12,139 nucleotides of DNA from BRH-c32 sp041674625 (GCA_041674625.1 JBAYVI010000099.1:1-12139); one strand, 5' to 3'. Numbered from the stretch's first letter, positions 1 to 7,565 are shown. Translations and numbers: made by a program. The notes: generated from the sequence alone by a model not told the origin.

Positions 1-1114
1 ATTGAAGCTCCTCTTCTTTGAAAGCATTAGGGTCGTGATAATCTTGGACAACAATTGCTCCAAAAGTTTTACCATATAGTTTTAAAGGCACACCAAGCCA
101 GATTTCTGTGGGAGTACCAATTAATTCCACTTCGCCAGATTCTCTAAGCTTCATATCAATTTCAATATCAATAAGTTTGGCTTCACCACTTCTTAATACA
201 TATTCTGTTAATCCTTTCCCCGGTTTTTTGGGATCATATGCATCGTCATATTCATCTACCATATACGGGAAAGATATTTCATCGTTTTTCTCATCATATA
301 TAGCTATATAGAAATTCTTACCGCTCATTAGTTTACTTATTTCTTCATGTATTTTTTTATATAAAGCATTAATATCTTGCGAACTAAGAGCTGATTCAGA
401 AATATCATAAAGAACTTCTCTAATTAATTCGGACTTTTTTCTATGTGTAATATTATGCCCAATTCCAATAAGTCCAATTATATTCCCCTCTGGGTTTTTC
501 AAAGGTGCTTTTGAAGTAAGAAGCCAATTTTTTACACCATTACTATCAAAGAAATATTCTTCTCTACTTAGAACCGGTTTACCGGTTTTAATTATTTCTT
601 GATCATCTTTAAAAAAGGCATCTGCTACCTCCTTTGGGAAATAATCGTAGTCAGTTTTACCTAATGCCTCTGCCTCTGAATTACACTTCATGTTTTCTAG
701 GTCGGTTTTATTTGCAAGTGTCTTCCGACATTCTAAGTCTTTTGCATAAATTGCGTCCGGGATGTTATCTATTACAGTTCTTAATAAAATTCTTTCGTGT
801 AAAATTGCTTCCTCTTTTTTCAAAGATTCTTCCAGTAATTTGTTTTTCTGCTTAGAGTCTAATGCAAGTAGGTTTCTGAATTTATTAAATTTAAATACAA
901 GAATTAATAGTACCCCTATTGAGAGTACAGAATATAAAAATATTTTTAAACCATGCGGTTGGGAATTTTTAAATTGAAGGAATGAAGTCTGAAATAAATA
1001 TTCAATAACGGCTATTATAATAGCAAATGAAATCACAACTATTAAAATCGATATTGAAGCTTTCTTGTTTTCTTCAACAAGATTAATGTTTTTTACTGTC
1101 GCAGTATTCTTCAT
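1..1114 (-). CDS. Membrane-anchored PAS-GAF sensor protein, probably a histidine kinase (3' end missing)
   Basis: The reverse strand is open from an ATG at 1114-1112 to the window edge, giving 371 codons with no stop, so the C-terminal part is outside. Two hydrophobic segments lie at about residues 20-41 and 57-75. They are followed by a charged linker with coiled-coil character (about 86-110). A PAS domain spans about 110-228: it opens with LRTVIDNIPDAIYAKD and ends in GLIGIGHNITHRKKSE, the usual PAS/PAC exit. A GAF-like domain starts near 235 and includes LSGVPL-like WLGVPLKLYGKTFGAIVVQDY at its end. In this family such an input half normally precedes a HisKA/HATPase, GGDEF or similar output domain, but none is visible, so the output type is inference. 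It may sense a small ligand or redox state. No clear Shine-Dalgarno precedes the ATG. It is divergent from gmhA. It could also belong to a PAS-GAF diguanylate cyclase. Confidence 0.85.
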   Translation of the reverse strand, partial: MKNTATVKNINLVEENKKASISILIVVISFAIIIAVIEYLFQTSFLQFKNSQPHGLKIFLYSVLSIGVLLILVFKFNKFRNLLALDSKQKNKLLEESLKKEEAILHERILLRTVIDNIPDAIYAKDLECRKTLANKTDLENMKCNSEAEALGKTDYDYFPKEVADAFFKDDQEIIKTGKPVLSREEYFFDSNGVKNWLLTSKAPLKNPEGNIIGLIGIGHNITHRKKSELIREVLYDISESALSSQDINALYKKIHEEISKLMSGKNFYIAIYDEKNDEISFPYMVDEYDDAYDPKKPGKGLTEYVLRSGEAKLIDIEIDMKLRESGEVELIGTPTEIWLGVPLKLYGKTFGAIVVQDYHDPNAFKEEELQ

Positions 1115-1146
1115 GTAATAATATAGGATTTGTGTGTCTTCAAAAT

Positions 1147-1205
1147 AACGAATTAAAACGAAAAATACATTTATTCATAATAAAATACTCTATTTCTCTT
1201 TCGTT
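1147..1205. promoter_or_regulatory. Candidate operator: repeated AACGAA words in the divergent spacer
   Basis: The 144-base spacer between the sensor gene and gmhA carries AACGAA at 1147-1152 and again at 1157-1162, exactly one helical turn apart. The reverse complement TTCGTT lies at 1200-1205, and TAACGAA (1146-1152) and TTCGTTA (1200-1206) form a 7-bp inverted repeat. Same-face repeats in a divergent promoter region suit a regulator site. The words are short and AT-rich, so chance is possible. I could not identify a convincing -10/-35 or -7/-33 promoter in this spacer. Confidence 0.25.
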
Positions 1206-1246
1206 AATTGAGATAAACTTTATTATTTTTAAACCATTAATGGAAT

Positions 1247-1261
1247 GGAGACGTTTTCTTG
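1247..1261 (+). promoter_or_regulatory. Ribosome binding site and TTG start of gmhA
   Basis: GGAG at 1247-1250 stands 8 bases before TTG at 1259-1261. An in-frame TAA at 1238-1240 means no start can lie further upstream in this frame, and the next in-frame ATG would remove 38 residues of the N-terminal helix. The TTG is therefore the best start. A tiny ATG frame (1240-1266) overlaps this site but is only eight codons long. Confidence 0.65.
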
Positions 1262-1840
1262 AATAAAACAGATTTTTTTAAAAGTTCATTGATCGAGAGT
1301 TCTGATGTAAAACTAAAAATTCTTGATAGTTGCGAAGAGGCAACATTAGAAGCTATTGATTTAATTGTAAATATGTTTAAGAGCGGAGGGAAATTATTAC
1401 TTTGTGGTAATGGCGGAAGTGCGGCAGACTGCCAACATATTGCTACTGAGTTTATGATACGCTTAAATCATGAAATAAATCGTCCCGCTTTACCAGCAAT
1501 TGCAATTACAACCGATTCATCAAATCTTACTGCCGGCGGAAATGATATTGGTTATGAAAATATCTTTGCAAGAAACGTGGAAGGTCTTGGTAATAAAGGA
1601 GATGTCCTGCTTTCGATCTCTACAAGCGGAAATTCAAAAAACGTAATTAAGGCAATCGAGAAAGCAAAGGAAAAAGGGATGAAAAATATTGCCTTGCTTG
1701 GCGGAAGCGGAGGTCAGATAAAAACTTTAGTTGATTGCGCTATCGTAATACCTTCGGGTAATACTCAACGTATTCAAGAAGGACATATTACGGTGGAACA
1801 TATTATCTGTGAATTAGTGGAATTAGAACTATATAAATAA
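1259..1840 (+). CDS. gmhA: D-sedoheptulose-7-phosphate isomerase (phosphoheptose isomerase)
   Basis: GmhA converts sedoheptulose 7-phosphate to D-glycero-D-manno-heptose 7-phosphate in the cytoplasm, the first step towards ADP-heptose for the lipopolysaccharide inner core. The 193-residue product has the normal family length and is a single SIS domain. Visible signatures are LLCGNGGSAADCQHIATEF (47-65), the sugar-phosphate loop SISTSGNS (119-126), TTDSSNLTAGGND (84-96) and RIQEGHITVEH (171-181). H60, E64, Q173 and H181 line up with the zinc/catalytic residues described for GmhA (H61, E65, Q172 and H180 in E. coli). This favours GmhA over DiaA-type SIS proteins, which lack the metal site. It starts at TTG. 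The aconitase gene follows 13 bp after the stop, so the two are probably cotranscribed. No other heptose or LPS genes are nearby. Confidence 0.93.
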   Translation: MNKTDFFKSSLIESSDVKLKILDSCEEATLEAIDLIVNMFKSGGKLLLCGNGGSAADCQHIATEFMIRLNHEINRPALPAIAITTDSSNLTAGGNDIGYENIFARNVEGLGNKGDVLLSISTSGNSKNVIKAIEKAKEKGMKNIALLGGSGGQIKTLVDCAIVIPSGNTQRIQEGHITVEHIICELVELELYK

Positions 1841-1853
1841 AAGAGGAAATATT

Positions 1854-4118
1854 ATGACAGCAAATTTAGAAATGATCGAAAAAAAATATTCTGAATTTAG
1901 AGATAAAGTAGTTGCGGCAAAGAAAGTACTCGGACGACCGATGACTTATACAGAAAAGATTTTATACTCACATTTATGGGATCCGGTAACTAAAGCATAT
2001 TCAGGCGGGAAAGATTTTACAGAGTTTGCTCCTGATAGAGTAGCAATGCAAGATGCAACCGCTCAAATGGCACTATTACAGTTTATGCACTCAGGAAGAA
2101 AAACTACCGCAGTGCCATCAACATCACATTGCGATCACTTAATTCAAGCACAAGTTGGCGCTAAAGAAGATTTGGATAGAGCTTATGATGAAAGCAAAGA
2201 AGTTTTTACATTTATTGAAAGCATATCAAAAAAATATGGTGTAGGATTTTGGAAACCAGGGGCAGGAATTATTCATCAAGTAGTTTTAGAAAATTATGCT
2301 TTTCCAGGTGGTATGATGATTGGTACAGATTCCCATACTCCAAATGCAGGTGGACTTGGTATGATTGCCATTGGAGTCGGTGGAGCTGATGCAGTGGACG
2401 TTATGGCAGGTATGCCATGGGAATTAAAATTTCCTAAACTTATCGGAATTAAACTAACCGGTAAACTTTCGGGCTGGACTTCTGCGAAAGATGTAATTTT
2501 GAAAGTAGCCGGTATTCTTACAGTTAAAGGTGGCACAGGTGCTATTGTAGAATATTTCGGTGAAGGCGCAGATTCGATTTCATGTACAGGTAAAGGGACG
2601 ATTTGTAATATGGGTGCGGAGATTGGAGCTACTACATCAGTATTTCCATTTGATGAGAAAATGTCTGCATACTTAAGAAAAACAGATAGAGCAGACCTCG
2701 CCGAAATGGCAGAAAAATTAGCAAATGAATTAAAAGCTGATGAAGAAGTGTATTCTTCACCTGAAAAATATTTCGATCAGTTAATTGAGATTAATTTAAG
2801 TGAATTGGAGCCGCATATAAATGGTCCTTTCACTCCTGATCTTGCTTGGCCTGTTTCTAAAATGAAAGAAGCAGTTGTGGAAAATGGTTTTCCTGAGAAT
2901 ATTAGCGTTGCGCTAATTGGAAGTTGTACTAATTCGAGCTATGAAGATATTGATAGAGCCGCAAGTATTGCGCGACAAGCACTAAATAAGGGCTTAAAAG
3001 CAAAAACAAAATTCACAATTACTCCCGGTTCAGAACAAGTAAGAGCTACTATCGAACGAGACGGGCAGCTTGCTACCCTTACAGAGTTTGGTGGTTTAGT
3101 TTTGGCAAATGCATGCGGACCTTGTATCGGAATGTGGAAGAGAATGGATTCTAAGATAGGCGAAAAAAACACTATCGTTACTTCATTTAACAGAAACTTT
3201 GCTAAAAGAAATGATGGTAATCCTGAGACTTACGCTTTTGTAGCAAGCCCTGAATTAGTAACGGCAATGGCAATCTCAGGTAAATTGTCATTCAATCCCG
3301 AAACCGATTTAATTGAGAATGAATCAGGAGAAAAGATAAAACTTACTCCACCATTCGGTGATGAATTACCTGAAAAAGGATTTGATAAGGGTGAAGTCGG
3401 ATTTATTCCTCCATCACCTGATGGATTTAATACGGATGTAATAATTAGCCCTGATAGTAAACGACTACAATTTCTTGAGCGATTTAATCCATGGGATGGA
3501 AATGACTTTACTGATATGCCGCTTCTGCTTAAAGCAAAAGGTAAATGTACTACTGATCATATTTCGCCTGCAGGACCTTGGCTAAAGTTCCGTGGACATC
3601 TTGATAATATTTCAAACAATATGTTCATCGGTGCTATCAATGCATTCACAGAAAAAGCCGGTGAGGTAAAAAATCAATTTACGGGTGAATATAAAGAAGT
3701 TCATGAAGTGGCAAGAGATTACAAACGGCATGAACATGGCTGGGTAGTAATTGGTGATGAAAATTACGGCGAAGGATCGAGCCGTGAACACGCCGCAATG
3801 GAGCCACGCTTCTTAGGCGGTAAAGCAATTATTACAAAAAGCTTTGCGCGTATTCATGAAACTAATCTCAAGAAACAAGGTTTACTACCTTTGACTTTTG
3901 CTGATCCAAAAGATTATGAAAAAATTCAGGAAGATGATAAGATAAGCTTAGTTGATTTAAAAAACTTAGCACCAGAAAGACAAGTTGAGATGATAGTTAA
4001 ACATGTTAATGGTACAACCGAGAAGTTTTTACTTAATCATTCATTTAATGCAGGTCAGATTGAGTGGTTCAAAGCAGGGGGGGCTCTTAACCTAATAGCT
4101 AAGATGCAAGGCAATTAA
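1854..4118 (+). CDS. acn: Aconitate hydratase, mitochondrial type
   Basis: Aconitase interconverts citrate and isocitrate in the TCA cycle, using a [4Fe-4S] cluster in the cytoplasm. The 754-residue length matches the mitochondrial-type family and not the roughly 890-residue AcnA/IRP or the AcnB type. The cluster ligands are C358 (GSCTNSSYED) and C421/C424 (ANACGPCIGMW). Substrate and catalytic motifs include TSHCDHLIQAQ (90-100), GTDSHTPNAGGLG (157-169) and, in the swivel domain, GEGSSREHAA (639-648), which carries the catalytic serine and arginine. The large aconitase domain covers about 30-475 and the swivel domain about 555-690. The ATG at 1854 has GAGG at 1843-1846 as its ribosome site. 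A G7 tract at 4077-4083 lies near the 3' end, but the frame after it still gives the expected family ending (IEWFKAGGALN), so the gene looks intact. It is followed by a hairpin terminator. Confidence 0.97.
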   Translation: MTANLEMIEKKYSEFRDKVVAAKKVLGRPMTYTEKILYSHLWDPVTKAYSGGKDFTEFAPDRVAMQDATAQMALLQFMHSGRKTTAVPSTSHCDHLIQAQVGAKEDLDRAYDESKEVFTFIESISKKYGVGFWKPGAGIIHQVVLENYAFPGGMMIGTDSHTPNAGGLGMIAIGVGGADAVDVMAGMPWELKFPKLIGIKLTGKLSGWTSAKDVILKVAGILTVKGGTGAIVEYFGEGADSISCTGKGTICNMGAEIGATTSVFPFDEKMSAYLRKTDRADLAEMAEKLANELKADEEVYSSPEKYFDQLIEINLSELEPHINGPFTPDLAWPVSKMKEAVVENGFPENISVALIGSCTNSSYEDIDRAASIARQALNKGLKAKTKFTITPGSEQVRATIERDGQLATLTEFGGLVLANACGPCIGMWKRMDSKIGEKNTIVTSFNRNFAKRNDGNPETYAFVASPELVTAMAISGKLSFNPETDLIENESGEKIKLTPPFGDELPEKGFDKGEVGFIPPSPDGFNTDVIISPDSKRLQFLERFNPWDGNDFTDMPLLLKAKGKCTTDHISPAGPWLKFRGHLDNISNNMFIGAINAFTEKAGEVKNQFTGEYKEVHEVARDYKRHEHGWVVIGDENYGEGSSREHAAMEPRFLGGKAIITKSFARIHETNLKKQGLLPLTFADPKDYEKIQEDDKISLVDLKNLAPERQVEMIVKHVNGTTEKFLLNHSFNAGQIEWFKAGGALNLIAKMQGN

Positions 4119-4222
4119 AAGTTATAAAACTAAATTGAGCCGTTCTAGAACAAGGAAACGGATTTAATAAGTTCCAACTTTGAAATAAATTGTCAAGTCA
4201 AGTTAAATGTGTTAACAATATA

Positions 4223-4254
4223 AAAAAAGCAGTCTTTAAAAGGACTGCTTTTTT
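4223..4254 (+). terminator. Rho-independent terminator after the aconitase gene, probably bidirectional
   Basis: A 12-bp perfect stem pairs 4223-4234 (A6 then GCAGTC) with 4243-4254 (GACTGC then T6) around an 8-base loop, followed by GTTTTA. The T run ends the plus-strand aconitase transcript. On the minus strand the A run at 4222-4228 becomes a T run, so the same hairpin can end the convergent DUF192 transcript, whose stop codon lies about 100 bases away. The stretch 4119-4222 before it holds only a weak 5-bp hairpin (CCGTT 4140-4144 with AACGG 4157-4161). Confidence 0.88.
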
Positions 4255-4303
4255 GTTTTATAAATGCTTTATTAGTTATTCTTGTAGAAGCAATGATAAG
4301 TCT

Positions 4304-4352
4304 TCTAATCCAAGGAGGAAGCGGTTATTGACCGTGTAGAATTGTGATTAGA
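4304..4352. repeat. Nested inverted repeats in the convergent intergenic region
   Basis: TCTAATC at 4304-4310 is the exact reverse complement of GATTAGA at 4346-4352. Between them, CGGT (4322-4325) pairs with ACCG (4331-4334). The plus strand also has AAGGAGG at 4312-4318, but no open frame of useful length follows it. The element would lie in the 3' untranslated part of the leftward DUF192 mRNA, before the shared terminator. It could be a folded 3' tail, a small-RNA remnant or chance. No function is assigned. Confidence 0.3.
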
Positions 4353-4359
4353 GATTTAT

Positions 4360-4920
4360 TTAAAATCTTCGGTAAGCTACCTTATCTCCTTCATGAATAT
4401 TATACTTATCAGAAAATCCACTAATCACTTCTACTACATACATAGCAGGTTTAAGAGAGGGATAAGATTCTTCTGAATATGGAGTCGTATTTTTATGAAT
4501 TTTAATTATTTCAAAATCGGAAGTAACAAACATTATATCCAAAGGAATAATAGTATTCTTCATCCAAAACGATTGATAAGTCTGGATAGGAAATATGAAA
4601 AGCATTCCTTGATTTTCTTCCATTTTATCTCTGAACATTAATCCGGTCGATCTTTCTGTATCATCATCTGCAATCTGGATATCTATCAGTTTAAGAATTT
4701 TATTTTCTTTAGTGTAGAACGAAAGCTCGCCCTGTTTTTCAAAATTATAAGCAACCATTTTTTCTTTTGTTTCCGTTTTGTTTTCACTTGCTACATTATT
4801 AGTATTGATTACATTGGAAAGGACTAAATATAGGATAGTAAGGACTATCAGAATAATTACACCAATCATAGTAACTAATTTATTTTTTGCCGGACGTTCT
4901 ATTTTTTTATTATTGCTCAT
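4360..4920 (-). CDS. DUF192 family protein with N-terminal membrane anchor
   Basis: The 186-residue product has a positively charged N-terminus, one hydrophobic helix at about 14-36, a polar linker, and a DUF192 domain at about 77-183. Family hallmarks are clear: TGLMFRDKMEENQGMLFIF (92-110), FWMKNTIIPLDIMFV (118-132), and the closing PAMYVVEVISGFSDKYNIHEGDKV (158-181). DUF192 proteins are small beta-rich proteins found in bacteria and archaea, and I know of no settled biochemical role. With one uncleaved-looking helix and no lipobox, the domain should face the periplasm. The ATG at 4920-4918 leaves the whole anchor intact. It is divergent from the alpha/beta hydrolase across 71 bp of very AT-rich DNA in which I see no convincing promoter box. 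It converges on the aconitase gene and shares its terminator. Confidence 0.9.
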   Translation of the reverse strand: MSNNKKIERPAKNKLVTMIGVIILIVLTILYLVLSNVINTNNVASENKTETKEKMVAYNFEKQGELSFYTKENKILKLIDIQIADDDTERSTGLMFRDKMEENQGMLFIFPIQTYQSFWMKNTIIPLDIMFVTSDFEIIKIHKNTTPYSEESYPSLKPAMYVVEVISGFSDKYNIHEGDKVAYRRF

Positions 4921-4991
4921 ATTCCAAAATTCTATTTTATTTTATTAATTTATTAACAACAATAAAAATAATTCTTTTCTATGGCATTTTC

Positions 4992-5840
4992 ATGAATAAA
5001 ATAGTTTCAAGAAAAAAAATAAAACTTTCTTCATCTCAACAGAAATTTGTAATAAGCGGTTGGGGTGAGGATATTATTAATACAGAAACCGAGGCTATTA
5101 CATATTTATCGGACGGGTTAAAAGTAAGTGGATATCTTGCTTATCCGAAAGAGATAAATAAAAAATTACCTTGTATTATCTGGTGCCGCGGAGGAATTGG
5201 AGAGGCCGGTGTTATAGACAATTTTAATGCAAGCGGAATCTTCGGATTAATTGCAAGCTGGGGTTATGTGGTTCTTGCTTCACAATATAGAGGGAATGCG
5301 GGTAGCGAAGGTAAAGATACTTTTGGCGGTGATGACTTAAATGATGTCCTTAATTTAACGGACTTGTCTAATGAAATTGATTTCGTTGATAATAATAGGT
5401 GGGGTATAGAAGGATGGAGCAGGGGCGGTATGATGACCTATCTAGCTCTTACAAAAACAGATATTTTCAAGGCTGCTGTTATAACCGGAGGTATTGCTAA
5501 CCTTCGATGTAATTCCGAAGAGAGCAAATTTATGAGATATCTTTATGAAGTCGCAATCGGCTCGCATTTAACAGAAGATTATAGAAATAAATGCAAAGAA
5601 AGATCGATAATTAATTTCCCTGAAAAAATCTCAAAGAGAACAAACTTACTTTTACTTCATGGAACTGCCGATGATAAAGTTCTGCCTCACGATTCAATCG
5701 ATATGTCATATAAACTAATTGAAAACAATATAAATTTTAAGTTGATTTTATATGAGAAAGGTGACCACTATCTAAAGGCTCACAGGAGAGAAGCTGATAT
5801 CGAAAGAAAAAAATGGTATCAGAAATATCTCTTTGAGTAA
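4992..5840 (+). CDS. Alpha/beta hydrolase, S9 prolyl-oligopeptidase-like, cytoplasmic
   Basis: The 282-residue product is an alpha/beta hydrolase resembling the catalytic domain of S9 peptidases and acyl-peptide hydrolases. The nucleophile elbow is GWSRGG with S143. The acid is probably D227 in LLHGTADDKV (221-230), the same arrangement as in dipeptidyl peptidase 4. The histidine is H259 in EKGDHYL. A strand and oxyanion region VVLASQYRGNAGSEG (93-107) precedes them. There is no beta-propeller domain and no signal peptide, so it acts as a small cytoplasmic esterase or peptidase; the substrate is unknown. I chose the ATG at 4992. The frame is open further upstream to 4887, but that part overlaps the divergent DUF192 gene and encodes an unlikely hydrophobic tail. 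No Shine-Dalgarno is evident. It ends 16 bp from the convergent GHL10 gene with no visible hairpin between them. Confidence 0.88.
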   Translation: MNKIVSRKKIKLSSSQQKFVISGWGEDIINTETEAITYLSDGLKVSGYLAYPKEINKKLPCIIWCRGGIGEAGVIDNFNASGIFGLIASWGYVVLASQYRGNAGSEGKDTFGGDDLNDVLNLTDLSNEIDFVDNNRWGIEGWSRGGMMTYLALTKTDIFKAAVITGGIANLRCNSEESKFMRYLYEVAIGSHLTEDYRNKCKERSIINFPEKISKRTNLLLLHGTADDKVLPHDSIDMSYKLIENNINFKLILYEKGDHYLKAHRREADIERKKWYQKYLFE

Positions 5841-5856
5841 ACACGAACACACATTA

Positions 5857-7563
5857 TTAAAATGTAAGAGAATATTTTTTATTGCTTAATTCTAATTTGA
5901 GATTTAGTTTCCCGCTCGAAATAAAATCAGAATCGAGTGATAAGAAATTTTTTCCTTTAATAATTTTTTTTCTCAGTTGTGAAGTCCCATTATTCAGAAT
6001 TATGGTATCCTCAACTTTAGAATAAAATAATAATATCCCATCCCCTTCACTTTCTTTTTTCAGAATTGGGCTCTCATAAACGTCATTAATGTTAGCTAAT
6101 AAACTAAGTTCATTAAATTTAATTGTCTCTACATTGGAGGTCTCTATGCTTTCATTCCAAAGTCGACTTAAGGATTTTAAAGTAAAATAGTAATTAACTT
6201 TCCTTGGTTTTGAAAAACCTAATTTTATCGATTGATTTTCTGGAGATATTATCTCAAATATATCTTCTGGCGATAACTTGGAATTGTATGTCGGAAGACT
6301 ATAAAGCGCATAATATTTAATGCTATCTCCTTTCCCGAAATTTTTCTCAATTTCCCAATCTAAAGAAACAATATTTTTTTTCGTATCGATGAACTTAGCT
6401 TTTAATTCGTAAGGCGAATTAGGAGAATATCCATTTAACAATGACATAGTAGCCGGGAGAGTTTTATAAGGGAATGATTTGAAATTATAGTTTTTAATAT
6501 GCTCATATCGGAAGAAACAAAAACCATCAGCATTAACACTCCGCGAATAATTAATTAAATCTTCTAATGTAGAATAGACTTTATTCTTATAGGCAGCTAT
6601 TCCAATTACAATGCTTCTCCCTTCCGAATTGGAAGTCCAATCTTTAGCCAGTATATCAAATCGTGGTGTTTCGTTTAGTCCCCAATAAATTTGTGGAACG
6701 AGATAATCTACTAAACCCCTTTTAAGCCACTCACGAGAATCTTGATATACTTCCGAGTAACCTTGGAGTCCCGATGCATTTTTTTGATTCTTATATATTC
6801 CAATCGGGGCTACACCTATTTTTATATAAGCTTTTACGCTTTTTGTTTTTTCATTTATTAATCGCAAAAGTTCATTTATATTTTCTCTGCGCCAATCATC
6901 TTTATCATTACTCTTCCCATATAATCTATAAGAATTATCATCTGCAAAGCTTTTACCTGGAAGGCGTAAATAATCTAAATGAATTCCATCAATATCATAT
7001 TTCTCATTTACTTCAGCTATTAAATCAGAAAGATAAGTTCTTACTTCCGGAATACCGGGGTCTAACCAATAAATTGGCTTACCCTCACTAACAGTCTTTA
7101 TAATCCATTCCGGCTTTCTATTAGAAATATGATCGATACTACTAAGAATATCCGGCTCGCCGCCTGAATAGACATTATTTACATTTATCCAAGCATGAAT
7201 TTCTAAACCTCTTTTGTGAGCTTCTTCTACTGCAAATTTCAGCGGGTCATAAGGAAGTTTATCTCCCACTTTGCCGGTTAAATATGGAGATGTAGGATCA
7301 AAAGAGGATTCGCATAACATCGTTCCATTGCTTCTTATCTGAAAATATACTGTATTAAGATTTTTTTCTTTTATATCTTCGAGAATATCTATTAAGGATT
7401 GTTTTTGTTTCTGAATATCATTAGTAGCCGGTGGCCAGTCTAGCCTATAATTTGTTGTAAGCCAAACTGCACGGGTCTCTCTTTCTACCTGTGCATTAAT
7501 TATGCTAAAACAAATCAAAAAAAGAAATGTTGGAGAAAATATATTTTTCAAAATAGTATTCAA
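5857..7563 (-). CDS. Exported glycosyl-hydrolase-like 10 (GHL10/DUF187) protein, YddW/DigH-like
   Basis: The product has 568 residues. A signal peptide at about 1-24 ends in INA-Q and has no lipobox, so the protein is exported. Residues 28-370 are a GHL10 TIM-barrel-like domain: TRAVWLTTNYRLDWP (30-44), NTVYFQIRSNG (70-80), EIHAWINVNN (121-130), YDIDGIHLDYLRLPG (189-203), YLVPQIYWGL (287-296) and ADGFCFFRYEH (345-355). Related E. coli DigH (YddW) cleaves peptidoglycan glycan strands lacking stem peptides, so cell-wall remodelling is the best guess. Residues about 383-482 look like a fibronectin/Ig-like beta domain, and about 500-568 form another beta-rich tail. The start is TTG at 7563-7561, two bases after the aroB stop, because an in-frame TAA lies just upstream. 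The spacing implies the gene is in the aroK-aroB operon and translationally coupled. Substrate is inferred. Confidence 0.87.
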   Translation of the reverse strand: MNTILKNIFSPTFLFLICFSIINAQVERETRAVWLTTNYRLDWPPATNDIQKQKQSLIDILEDIKEKNLNTVYFQIRSNGTMLCESSFDPTSPYLTGKVGDKLPYDPLKFAVEEAHKRGLEIHAWINVNNVYSGGEPDILSSIDHISNRKPEWIIKTVSEGKPIYWLDPGIPEVRTYLSDLIAEVNEKYDIDGIHLDYLRLPGKSFADDNSYRLYGKSNDKDDWRRENINELLRLINEKTKSVKAYIKIGVAPIGIYKNQKNASGLQGYSEVYQDSREWLKRGLVDYLVPQIYWGLNETPRFDILAKDWTSNSEGRSIVIGIAAYKNKVYSTLEDLINYSRSVNADGFCFFRYEHIKNYNFKSFPYKTLPATMSLLNGYSPNSPYELKAKFIDTKKNIVSLDWEIEKNFGKGDSIKYYALYSLPTYNSKLSPEDIFEIISPENQSIKLGFSKPRKVNYYFTLKSLSRLWNESIETSNVETIKFNELSLLANINDVYESPILKKESEGDGILLFYSKVEDTIILNNGTSQLRKKIIKGKNFLSLDSDFISSGKLNLKLELSNKKYSLTF

Positions 7564-7565
7564 TG

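Noticed and set aside
108..977. Plus-strand open frames over the left-edge sensor gene
   Set aside because: The reverse strand encodes continuous PAS and GAF domains here. The plus-strand products are Ser/Leu/Phe-rich shadows.
1240..1266. Tiny ATG frame of eight codons overlapping the gmhA start, as a possible leader peptide
   Set aside because: It is too short, its ATG overlaps no ribosome site of its own, and its sequence has no attenuator-like codon run.
2294..3172. Minus-strand open frames inside the aconitase gene (2294-2536, 2939-3172)
   Set aside because: They are antisense to conserved aconitase motifs and their proline-rich products resemble no protein family I know.
4312..4336. 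AAGGAGG followed by ATT/TTG/GTG as a small gene
   Set aside because: All three possible starts reach a stop within three to six codons.
4887..4991. N-terminal extension of the alpha/beta hydrolase to an ATG at 4887
   Set aside because: It would overlap the start of the divergent DUF192 gene, and the added 35 residues are a low-complexity aromatic stretch without family similarity. The ATG at 4992 fits the fold.
6774..7091. Plus-strand open frame of 105 codons inside the GHL10 gene
   Set aside because: It is antisense to strongly conserved GHL10 motifs, has biased composition rich in Leu, Phe and His, and has no ribosome site: a shadow frame.
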